From 66-474 sp036568625 (GTDB taxonomy: Bacteria > Pseudomonadota > Gammaproteobacteria > Xanthomonadales > Rhodanobacteraceae): a DNA stretch of 5,253 nucleotides. The position numbers and the translations under genes were made by a program. The notes under the pieces are model-generated. The model was given only the letters and a program-made list of their open reading frames with translations. It made no database searches and was not told the DNA's origin. The stretch is from contig DATCSF010000206.1 of assembly GCA_036568625.1 (NCBI GenBank), positions 1 to 5,253 on the forward strand. The letters are read 5' to 3'. Each line of letters begins with the position of its first letter. Within the stretch, counting starts at the first letter, position 1. Positions 1 through 5,248 of this stretch are shown here, piece after piece.

Positions 1-371
1 GTGTTCAAGTGATCCGCCGGCTTTCCCGGGTTGCGATCGTCCCTGGTCGCGGCGCCGCGTTCACCGGCCCGCAAAACCGTCTCATACACGCTGCGGTGTG
101 ACGGCAAGCAACCGTCCGTGGTGCGGGCGCCGGCCCGGCCATTCTCGACCGGGCGCCACTCGCGTCGTCCCTGGCGCTCACCCTTCGCGCCACCTTCGGC
201 ATATTCGGACGCGCCTCGTCAGCCTGGCACGCGACGCCACGGGTATCGCGTAAGCGCCCGTCTTCGCCCTGAGTTTCCACAACAGCCGCTTCGAAATCAG
301 CGCCTGGCGTTCGCCTTTCAATAACATTGCGGCGTGTACGCTCGGCCGTCCATGCCGCGGGAATGATCGTC
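1..371. other. Intergenic region without a convincing gene; degenerate repeat-like DNA
   Basis: I see no supportable gene here. Open frames exist on both strands (for example minus 412-5 and plus 31-324), but their translations are rich in Arg, Ala and Pro, lack any domain or hydrophobic pattern, and have no ribosome binding site. The first twelve bases read Val-Phe-Lys-stop, which could be the end of an upstream + strand gene but cannot be proven. Several short modules of the form cgtccNtgg recur at 39-46, 113-121 and 166-174. The stretch 158-194 resembles the middle of the repeat element at 1496-1678 (about 30 of 37 bases). No promoter stands out for the downstream dehydrogenase gene. Confidence 0.5.
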
Positions 372-1490
372 ATGTCCGGAGTGCAGCGTCTTGCCGTCGC
401 ACTGGCCGCCACCGCGTTGACCGGCGTCGCGTCAACGGGTCATGCGGCGCCGCCGCTTCAGCAACTGAAGGTGCCGCGGGGCTTCCACGTTTCCATTTAC
501 AGCAACGGGGTGCCGAACGCGCGCGAGATGGCGCTGGGCACGCGCGACACCGTGTTCGTGGGTTCGATGGGCGAGGGCAAGGTGTACGCGCTGACCGGCC
601 TGGACAAGAATGGCCGGGCCGAACACGCGTACGTGATCGCGAAGGATCTGGAAATGCCGGTCGGCGTCGCCTTCCACGATGGCGCGCTGTACGTGTCGGC
701 GGTCAGCAGGATCCTGAAATATCCCGACATCGAAAAACACCTCGCCGACCCGCCCAAGCCCGTCGTGGTCACCGACAGGCTGCCGACCAAGACACACCAC
801 GGCTGGAAGTTCATCGCGTTCGGGCCGGACGGCAAGCTGTACGTGCCGATCGGCGCGCCGTGCAACATCTGCAAGCCCGGCCCCGAATTCGCGAAGATCA
901 TCCGCATGAACGCGGACGGCAGCGACCGGCAGACCGTCGCCACCGGCATCCGCAATTCGGTGGGCTTCGACTGGCAGCCCGGCACGCACACGTTGTGGTT
1001 CACCGACAACACCCGCGACCTGATGGGCGATGACGTGCCCGACGACACCCTGAATCGCCTCGCAAAGTTGGGCGAGAACTTCGGTTACCCCTATTGCCAC
1101 GCGGGCAACGTGCCCGACCCCGAATTCGGCAAAGGCCATGCCTGCAGCGAATTCGCGCAGCCGGCGTTGCGCCTCGGCGCGCACGTGGCTGCGCTGGGCA
1201 TGCGTTTTTACGTGGGGCAAATGTTTCCGGCGGCGTATCGCAACGCAATCTTCATCGCCGAACACGGTTCGTGGAACCGTTCACGCAAATCTGGCTACCG
1301 TGTGGTCGTGGCGCACGTGGGCAAGGACGGCAAGGCCACCGGTTCCGAACCGTTCCTGACGGGTTTCCTGGATGGCGAGAAAACCCTGGGCCGCCCGGCC
1401 GACGTGCAGCCGATGCGCGATGGCAGCCTGCTCGTGTCCGACGACGAAAATGGCGTGATCTACCGGGTGACGTACGGTGGCTCGCAATAA
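372..1490 (+). CDS. Exported sorbosone dehydrogenase-family protein (PQQ-type aldose dehydrogenase beta-propeller, COG2133)
   Basis: Predicted 372-residue exported protein of the L-sorbosone/soluble aldose sugar dehydrogenase family, six-bladed beta-propellers that, where studied, oxidise sugars or sugar aldehydes with PQQ. Residues 1-26 are a Sec signal peptide (an Arg at residue 6, hydrophobic core LAVALAATALTGVA, cleavage likely after GHAA), so the protein should act in the periplasm. Seen motifs: HHGWK at 142-146 (the His region matching the catalytic-base area of soluble glucose dehydrogenases), CNIC at 164-167, GIRNSVGF with R194-N195, EHGSWNRS from 297, GRPADV at 340-345, and the C-terminal DGSLLVSDD...GVIYRVTY signature. 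Cys242 and Cys258 could form a disulfide. The start at 372 is chosen for a weak GGGA at 359-362 and a clean signal peptide; ATG 363 and TTG 327 are in-frame alternatives. Family membership is strong; substrate and PQQ use are inferred. No PQQ synthesis or cytochrome gene lies nearby. Confidence 0.9.
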   Translation: MSGVQRLAVALAATALTGVASTGHAAPPLQQLKVPRGFHVSIYSNGVPNAREMALGTRDTVFVGSMGEGKVYALTGLDKNGRAEHAYVIAKDLEMPVGVAFHDGALYVSAVSRILKYPDIEKHLADPPKPVVVTDRLPTKTHHGWKFIAFGPDGKLYVPIGAPCNICKPGPEFAKIIRMNADGSDRQTVATGIRNSVGFDWQPGTHTLWFTDNTRDLMGDDVPDDTLNRLAKLGENFGYPYCHAGNVPDPEFGKGHACSEFAQPALRLGAHVAALGMRFYVGQMFPAAYRNAIFIAEHGSWNRSRKSGYRVVVAHVGKDGKATGSEPFLTGFLDGEKTLGRPADVQPMRDGSLLVSDDENGVIYRVTYGGSQ

Positions 1491-1495
1491 ATGTG

Positions 1496-1678
1496 TCGTC
1501 ATTCCGGACGCGGCGAAGCTGCGATCCGGAACCCAGCGCCTTTTTCACACAATCGCAAAGGCGCTGGTTTGACTCGCGCCATCCGTGGCGCTCGCCCTGC
1601 GGGCCGCCCACGGCGTTCGTGTTTGCAGTCCTGCAAACGCAAGCGGGTTCCGCGCTGCGCGCGGCCCCGGAATGACGA
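1496..1678. repeat. 183-bp MITE-like / structured intergenic repeat with 12-bp terminal inverted repeats
   Basis: The ends tcgtcattccgg (1496-1507) and ccggaatgacga (1667-1678) are perfect reverse complements. Inside are four palindromes: 1502-1508 with 1525-1531 (ttccgga/tccggaa); 1533-1543 with 1557-1567 (11-bp perfect arms ccagcgccttt/aaaggcgctgg, 13-base loop); 1621-1628 with 1631-1638 (gtttgcag/ctgcaaac, 2-base loop); and 1650-1655 with 1659-1664, extended by ggg/ccc. There is no transposase reading frame, so it would be non-autonomous. I see no target-site duplication at the edges. Repeats starting with 'gtcattccgg' are, from memory, common between genes in Xanthomonadales; copy number in this genome cannot be seen. 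It begins five bases after the dehydrogenase stop codon and its hairpins may protect the 3' end of that message or weakly terminate it, although no long T-run follows any stem. Confidence 0.75.
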
Positions 1679-1706
1679 GACAGGAATGTTTTGATTTCTT
1701 ACCCAC

Positions 1707-1711
1707 AAGGT
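1707..1711 (+). promoter_or_regulatory. Ribosome binding site of the PEBP gene
   Basis: The bases aaggt lie six bases before ATG 1717, a normal Shine-Dalgarno position, and support that start. It is separated from the repeat element end by fewer than 30 bases, so the gene's leader, if transcribed locally, must be short or begin within the repeat. Confidence 0.6.
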
Positions 1712-1716
1712 AGCCC

Positions 1717-2352
1717 ATGCAATTAACCAGCGAAAGTTTTGAAAATGGCGCCCGCATTCCGGCCGAGTTCGCGTTCGGCAAGCCCGGCGATCACGGTGAG
1801 GCGTGCGTGCTGTCCGCCAATCGCAATCCGCACCTGGCTTGGCGCGACGCGCCGGCAGGCACGAAGTCATTCGCGCTGGTCTGCATCGACGGCGACGTAC
1901 CCAGCCGCGGCGATGACGTCAACCAGCAAGGCCGTACGGTTCCCGCCGACCTGCCGCGCGTGGATTTCGCGCATTGGCTGATGATCGATGTTCCCTTCAC
2001 CTGCAGCGCGATTGCGGCGGGCGCGTGCAGCGATGGCATCACCCCGCACGGCAAACGCAACCCGGACGGCCCTGCCGGTTCGCGCCAGGGGCGCAACGAT
2101 TACACCGGCTGGTTTGCGTCCGACCTCGACATGGCGGGCGATTACCTGGGCTACGACGGTCCGTGCCCGCCGTGGAACGATGCGCGGCTGCACCATTACC
2201 GCTTTCGGGTGTACGCGCTGGACGCGGCCCGGCTCGATCTGCCACAAAACTTCGACTGGGCGGAACTGCAGAATGCATTGCGCGGTCATGTATTGGATCA
2301 GGCTGAAGTGGTAGGCACGTACAGCCTGAACCCCGCCCTGGCCGGCGGCTGA
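1717..2352 (+). CDS. YbhB/YbcL family Raf kinase inhibitor-like (PEBP) protein
   Basis: A 211-residue phosphatidylethanolamine-binding-protein-fold protein. It has no signal peptide or membrane segment, so it is likely cytoplasmic. Signature pieces are visible in order: NPHLAWRDAPAGTKSFAL (37-54, matching the N-terminal strand of E. coli YbhB), the ligand-pocket loop as CIDGDVPS (56-63, canonical DPDAP replaced by DGDVP), the His-Trp pair FAHWLM (84-89), and GYDGPCPP (145-152) followed by LHHYRFRVYALD (158-169). Between the DGDVPS loop and HW there is an extra segment of about 22 residues (64-85) that short enteric homologues lack, which explains a length over 200. Bacterial PEBP proteins have no settled molecular role; kinase inhibition is only a family name. 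It is flanked by the repeat element upstream and a 143-base gap downstream, so it is probably a single-gene unit. Confidence 0.93.
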   Translation: MQLTSESFENGARIPAEFAFGKPGDHGEACVLSANRNPHLAWRDAPAGTKSFALVCIDGDVPSRGDDVNQQGRTVPADLPRVDFAHWLMIDVPFTCSAIAAGACSDGITPHGKRNPDGPAGSRQGRNDYTGWFASDLDMAGDYLGYDGPCPPWNDARLHHYRFRVYALDAARLDLPQNFDWAELQNALRGHVLDQAEVVGTYSLNPALAGG

Positions 2353-2462
2353 CGCGGACGAGCACGCATTTCCTGTCTTCGCCATTCCGTCACGACGGCC
2401 GTTGTATCGTCCGAGGCGACATGGCCGTCCATTCGATGCACGGTGGGCAACAAGGGTTTCAT

Positions 2463-2478
2463 CGCGCCATGGGGCGCG
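2463..2478 (+). promoter_or_regulatory. Small hairpin in the leader, just before the DUF883 ribosome binding site
   Basis: cgcgcc (2463-2468) and ggcgcg (2473-2478) form a six-pair, all-GC stem with a four-base loop, ending five bases before the Shine-Dalgarno. It could influence ribosome access or message stability, or be a chance palindrome in GC-rich DNA. The rest of the gap 2353-2495 shows a second, looser inverted repeat (gacggcc 2394-2400 with ggccgtc 2423-2429) and no convincing sigma-70 promoter. Confidence 0.3.
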
Positions 2479-2483
2479 CCAGC

Positions 2484-2489
2484 AAGGAG
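2484..2489 (+). promoter_or_regulatory. Ribosome binding site that fixes the DUF883 start
   Basis: aaggag lies six bases before ATG 2496, a near-ideal Shine-Dalgarno. The upstream in-frame ATGs at 2421, 2436 and 2469 have none, so the longer reading from 2421 is not used. Confidence 0.8.
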
Positions 2490-2495
2490 AAGATC

Positions 2496-2873
2496 ATGGA
2501 CAACGACACCATCACCGAGACAGGACGCAACAGCAAACCGCACGAGCGCATCGAACGCACGGCCGCGCGCTTGAAGGAAGGCACTTCCAACGCGGTCAGT
2601 GGTGCCAAACAAAAATTCGACGCCGCCGCCGATCGGGTGGAATCCGGGTTGCACCGCGCCACCGACGCCAGTGCGCGCGGCGCCGAGCGCGCCGCCGACA
2701 AGGCCGGCGAATGGCGCGAGCGCAGCGCGGAACTGGCTTCCGACGCACGCGAACGCGCGGACGTCATGCTCGGCAGCGTGCGCGAATTTGTGCGCGAAAA
2801 GCCCGTGCAGTCGGTGGCGATCGCGCTGGCGGCCGGCTGGTTGCTCGGCCGGTTGCTGGGTCCGCGCCGCTGA
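2496..2873 (+). CDS. DUF883 family (ElaB/YqjD-type) tail-anchored membrane protein
   Basis: A 125-residue protein. Residues 1-95 are a highly charged, Ala/Arg/Glu-rich amphipathic helix region with an apolipoprotein- or LEA-like repeating pattern. This is followed by VREKPVQSVAIALAAGWLLGRLLGPRR, the typical DUF883 C-terminal motif: a short linker, one glycine-containing membrane helix and a terminal Arg pair. This is the layout of E. coli ElaB and YqjD, which are inner-membrane C-tail-anchored proteins linked to ribosome binding in stationary phase and to stress tolerance. Whether this homologue binds ribosomes is inference. The start is set by the Shine-Dalgarno at 2484-2489. It leads a cluster with a YqjE-like and a YqjK-like gene, the same order as yqjD-yqjE-yqjK, which supports assignment to the YqjD branch rather than ElaB. 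Confidence 0.92.
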   Translation: MDNDTITETGRNSKPHERIERTAARLKEGTSNAVSGAKQKFDAAADRVESGLHRATDASARGAERAADKAGEWRERSAELASDARERADVMLGSVREFVREKPVQSVAIALAAGWLLGRLLGPRR

Positions 2874-2906
2874 CGCGGCCAACGCATTCGCGGCAGGCGT
2901 GCAGGG

Positions 2907-3395
2907 ATGAGCGTCGAAACCGAAGAACGCCCCGCGGCGGCGGAACCCGGCGCGGCGAGGCCCGCTGCGGATGCGCCGGCCGGCGCGGTGCTGGCGGCCG
3001 GCATCGACTTGTTTGCCTCCCTCAAGCGCACGATCGCGGCGCTGCTGGCGTTGATGTCGGCCGAAGTGCAGGTGTTCGGCGCGAGCGTCGGCCTGATCTT
3101 TCTTTCTAGCGTCGCGCTGGTCGCGTTCGCGGTGGCACTGTGGGTGTGCGTGGTGGCCCTGATCGGGTGGGCGCTGGCGGTGGCTACGCATTCGGTCGGC
3201 ATTGCGCTGGCGATCTTGGTGGGTATCCACCTGCTGCTGGTGGCGGGAATCTGGATCGCGATCCGGCGCGCGATCCGGCAAATCACGTTTCCGCGTACAC
3301 GCGCCGAGTTGTCGGTCCTGCGCCGCACCTTGCGGCGCGACGTCGCGCGCTTCCAGCACGCTTCGCCCGTGCCGCCTGGACAGGAGGAGTCCTAG
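2907..3395 (+). CDS. YqjE-like holin-superfamily inner-membrane protein
   Basis: A 162-residue protein with an Ala/Pro/Glu-rich N-terminus (1-27), an amphipathic stretch (28-55), two membrane helices (about 59-90 and 97-119, the second with GIALAILVGIHLLLVAGIWIAI) and a basic cytoplasmic tail. The tail PRTRAELSVLRRTLRRD resembles the end of E. coli YqjE (RHTRHEL...), and the two-helix architecture matches that family, often annotated 'phage holin family'. There are no lysis genes here, so a holin function is unlikely; it is more likely a partner of the preceding DUF883 protein. The gap to that gene is 33 bases. The Shine-Dalgarno is poor: aggg abuts ATG 2907 directly, so translation may depend on coupling or on a weak upstream caggcg. 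A start is supported by reading-frame quality rather than by the binding site. Confidence 0.88.
   Translation: MSVETEERPAAAEPGAARPAADAPAGAVLAAGIDLFASLKRTIAALLALMSAEVQVFGASVGLIFLSSVALVAFAVALWVCVVALIGWALAVATHSVGIALAILVGIHLLLVAGIWIAIRRAIRQITFPRTRAELSVLRRTLRRDVARFQHASPVPPGQEES
3382..3389 (+). promoter_or_regulatory. Ribosome binding site of the YqjK-like gene, inside the preceding gene
   Basis: aggaggag is a full-strength anti-16S match lying in the last codons of the YqjE-like gene, 10-12 bases before ATG 3400. A second short agga (3394-3397) lies in the four-base gap. This layout implies translational coupling and decides the start at 3400 over in-frame candidates reaching back to 3202. Confidence 0.7.
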
Positions 3396-3399
3396 GACC

Positions 3400-3657
3400 A
3401 TGAACTACGCGCGCGCACGGGCCAAGCGGCGGCGGGCGTTGGCGAACTGCCGCGCGGCGCGCGGCGAACTGCACGCCTCGATGAACCGGGTGATCGACGT
3501 CTATCAGGCGCATCCGCTGCCGACGCTCGCGGGCGCCGCGGGCATGGGTTTCGTGCTGGCGCAAATGCGCGTCGGCGGAGGATTGATCCGCGCCGGTATG
3601 CGCATCGCCGGCGGACCGGCCTGGCGGCTGGCGCGGCAATACCTGAGGACTCCATGA
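3400..3657 (+). CDS. Small basic YqjK-like membrane-associated protein
   Basis: An 85-residue Arg-rich protein, the third gene of the cluster, beginning four bases after the stop of the YqjE-like gene. Residues 1-31 are a strongly basic helix (RARAKRRRALANCRAARGEL). Residues 38-56 (HPLPTLAGAAGMGFVLAQM) are mildly hydrophobic and Gly/Ala-rich, enough for one short membrane helix. The C-terminus GGPAWRLARQYLRTP recalls the AWRLVKTTL end of E. coli YqjK. Similarity is weak and rests on size, position, basic N-terminus, one hydrophobic segment and the AWRL motif, so the family name is an inference from synteny plus pattern. Function is unknown in any species. An ATG overlapping its stop (3654) opens only a six-codon frame and is not a gene. 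Confidence 0.75.
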   Translation: MNYARARAKRRRALANCRAARGELHASMNRVIDVYQAHPLPTLAGAAGMGFVLAQMRVGGGLIRAGMRIAGGPAWRLARQYLRTP

Positions 3658-3896
3658 GGCGCGATCGTCCCTGATCGCCGCGTTGGCCGGCTGCTCGCCG
3701 CGTGCAACGGCCAGGATGCATGAAGATCAGAGCGGCCATCCATGGCCCGATATCTCACAACAGCCGCTGCGTATCGAGCGGCGGACTCGCCCGCGCCGGT
3801 TTTCAAAGGCGCTCCGGCGACAGCGAACGGCGGCTTTGCCGAGCGCACTTGGGTTCGAACGGGGATTACACTGGCGACGTCGCCACAAGTGGCCGG
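3658..3896. other. Intergenic gap with repeat-like pieces; no RNA gene or clear promoter found
   Basis: This 239-base gap separates the yqjDEK-like cluster from the transporter gene. It carries gcgatcgtccctg (3661-3673), shared exactly with 33-45, and cacaacagccgct (3756-3768), shared exactly with 278-290, in the same order but with different spacing (95 versus 245 bases). A catccatgg module lies at 3737-3745. The transporter reading frame is open upstream to GTG 3702, but that extension is compositionally unlike the protein and has no ribosome binding site. A weak TACACT (3867-3872) could be a -10 box, but no matching -35 box lies 16-18 bases upstream. Confidence 0.4.
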
Positions 3897-5072
3897 ATGA
3901 GCGCCGAAATGCCGCCGTCGAGATCGTCCGGAAGTTTCCACGCCCCCGGTCAGCGTCCGCCCGCGCGGCCGGGCCGGCTGCAGACGATCCGCCCGCGTCG
4001 TCACGTCACGCCCGCGCTGCGGCGGCGCGTGCGGCGGCTGCGTTCCCTGCGCGTGCCGTTGCTGATCCTGATGCTGCTCGCGATCGCGGTGACGCTGGTG
4101 CTGGCGCGCTCGCTGTTGATTCCGCTGGTGCTGGCGGCGTTCATCGCGCTGGGCTTGAACCCGATCGTCGCCGGCCTGCACCGCGTGTACGTGCCAAGAC
4201 CGCTGGGCAGTCTGCTGGTGATGATCGCGCTCGCCGCCGCGCTGGTGGGCAGCGTGACCGCGTTGAGCACGCCGGCCGCCGAGTGGCTGAAGGATGCGCC
4301 CGCGGTGATGCGCGATGTCGGCTACAAGGTCAAGCGCGTGACGCGTCCGCTCACGCGGGCCAGTCACGCGGCGTCACAATCGCTGGCGGGCATGGGGGTG
4401 GGCGCGCCGCCGGCCAGCCGGCCGCCACCGGCCGGCGGGTTCTCGCTGGACAATCTGGTGCAGTCGGCGCCGCGCATCGCCGTGGCGGCGCTGACCGTCG
4501 CACTGCTGGTGTTCTTCTTTTTGAGCTACGGCCGCACGGTCGCCGGGCACCTGGTCACGGCGGTGCCGGGATTCAGTTATCGGCGCGTCGCATTGCGCCT
4601 GATTCGTGGCATCCAGGAAGAATTTTCACGTTACCTCTTGACCGTTACCCTCATCAACATTGCCCTGGGGCTTGTCACCGCGGCGATCCTGTGGGCGCTG
4701 AACATGCCCGATCCGTTGTTGTGGGGCGGCCTGGTGACGCTGCTCAATTACATGCCGTACGTCGGCGCGGTCACCAATACGCTGCTGCTGCTGGCCGTGG
4801 GATTGCTGAACTTCAACGATCCCCTGCATGCGCTGGCGCCCGCGGCGTGCTTCGCGGTGCTGGCCGCGCTGGAAGGCAACGTGATCACGCCGATAATCAT
4901 GGGCCGGCGCATGCGGCTGTCGCCGCTGGCGATCCTGGTGTGGTTGCTGATCTGGGGCTGGATGTGGGGCATCACCGGCGCGTTGCTGGCGGTGCCGATG
5001 CTGACGTGCCTCAAGTTGATCACCGAGTGGCTGCCGGGATGGCAGTGGTTTGCAAGGATGGTCGAGCGCTGA
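3897..5072 (+). CDS. AI-2E family (PerM-like) membrane transporter
   Basis: A 391-residue inner-membrane protein of the AI-2E/PerM family, whose members export or exchange small molecules or ions (autoinducer-2 in TqsA; Na+/H+ antiport in others); the substrate here is unknown. Visible layout: an unusually Arg- and Pro-rich N-terminus (1-53), hydrophobic helices at about 54-70, 72-92 and 103-123, a soluble loop 124-190 that includes the Pro-rich run ASRPPPAG, then helices at about 192-209, 246-267 and 275-305, and three more in the C-terminal third. Family signatures: FFFLSYG (206-212), LLNYMPYVGA (282-291, family LLNFIPYVG) and LEGNVITPIIMGRRMRLSPL (326-345). Length is slightly above the usual 350-370 because of the basic extension. 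The start at ATG 3897 is chosen by composition; ATG 3909 is also possible and no strong Shine-Dalgarno is seen for either. It is likely a single-gene unit ended by the hairpins at 5106 onward. Confidence 0.9.
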   Translation: MSAEMPPSRSSGSFHAPGQRPPARPGRLQTIRPRRHVTPALRRRVRRLRSLRVPLLILMLLAIAVTLVLARSLLIPLVLAAFIALGLNPIVAGLHRVYVPRPLGSLLVMIALAAALVGSVTALSTPAAEWLKDAPAVMRDVGYKVKRVTRPLTRASHAASQSLAGMGVGAPPASRPPPAGGFSLDNLVQSAPRIAVAALTVALLVFFFLSYGRTVAGHLVTAVPGFSYRRVALRLIRGIQEEFSRYLLTVTLINIALGLVTAAILWALNMPDPLLWGGLVTLLNYMPYVGAVTNTLLLLAVGLLNFNDPLHALAPAACFAVLAALEGNVITPIIMGRRMRLSPLAILVWLLIWGWMWGITGALLAVPMLTCLKLITEWLPGWQWFARMVER

Positions 5073-5105
5073 CGATGCGAATCGGCAGCAGCGGACGAAG
5101 CGAGT

Positions 5106-5200
5106 GTAGGTTGGGCTGACGCCGGCTTCATCGGCGGAAGCCCAACAACTCAGCAACACGTTGGGCTTCTTCGGACTGCGTCCGAATCAGCCCAACCTAC
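5106..5200. repeat. Tail-to-tail pair of GTAG-headed REP (SMAG-like) palindromes
   Basis: Two hairpins face each other. The first (5110-5146) is gttgggct / ga / cgccg - loop - cggcg / ga / agcccaac. The second (5160-5196) is gttgggct / tc / ttcggac - tgc - gtccgaa / tc / agcccaac. Read on the minus strand, the second has the same outer stem and the same ga/ga internal loop, so it is an inverted copy with a different inner stem. The outer ends gtag (5106-5109) and ctac (5197-5200) give each unit a GTAG head, the hallmark of Stenotrophomonas SMAG and Pseudomonas REP sequences mobilised by RAYT (TnpA-REP) enzymes. The whole is bounded by a perfect 14-bp inverted repeat (5106-5119 with 5187-5200). 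It lies 33 bases after the transporter stop and can act as a message-3'-end stabiliser or terminator-like structure. No RAYT gene is in the window. Confidence 0.88.
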
Positions 5201-5210
5201 GGCGCTGCGT

Positions 5211-5232
5211 TTTGCGCTGGATCAAGCGCAAA
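5211..5232. repeat. Hairpin downstream of the REP pair
   Basis: tttgcgct (5211-5218) and agcgcaaa (5225-5232) form a perfect eight-pair stem with a six-base loop. No T-run follows on either strand, so it is not a standard intrinsic terminator. It sits between the REP pair and another palindrome at 5233-5248. Confidence 0.5.
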
Positions 5233-5248
5233 TGCCGCGGACGCGGCA
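5233..5248. repeat. Near-perfect palindrome at the window edge
   Basis: tgccgcg (5233-5239) and cgcggca (5242-5248) are exact reverse complements separated by two bases. It directly abuts the preceding hairpin. It may be part of a longer element or an operator for a gene beyond the window; the sequence ends five bases later, so this cannot be decided. Confidence 0.4.

Noticed and set aside
5..412. Minus-strand open frame of 135 codons in front of the dehydrogenase gene
   Set aside because: The translation is Arg/Ala-rich without domain or hydrophobic pattern, overlaps the dehydrogenase signal peptide, and phrases such as SARDDASGAR arise from reading the cgtccctgg repeat modules backwards.
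1533..1570. Hairpin ccagcgccttt/aaaggcgctgg as an intrinsic terminator of the dehydrogenase gene
   Set aside because: The stem is strong but only three T bases follow, and it is an internal part of the repeat element, so a dedicated terminator is not supported.
2350..2885. Shared gctgacgcgg around the stop codons of the PEBP and DUF883 genes
   Set aside because: The exact match is only about ten GC-rich bases overlapping coding ends; similarity does not extend, so it is most likely chance.
2907..3395. Phage lysis holin
   Set aside because: No endolysin, spanin or phage genes are nearby; the neighbours and C-terminal tail fit the YqjE-type host family.
2298..3401. Long minus-strand open frame of 367 codons opposite the yqjDEK-like cluster
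   Set aside because: It runs antisense to three well-supported genes, with a His/Arg/Gln-rich translation and no recognizable domain.
3849..3864. gggttcgaacgggg, similar to a tRNA T-loop
   Set aside because: The flanking bases do not form a five-pair T stem, and no anticodon arm, D arm or acceptor stem can be found upstream.
3683..5119. Long alternative + frame of 478 codons across the transporter gene
   Set aside because: It is a shadow frame in GC-rich DNA: the translation is Arg/Gly/Ala-rich and featureless, whereas the overlapping frame carries clear AI-2E motifs and membrane helices.
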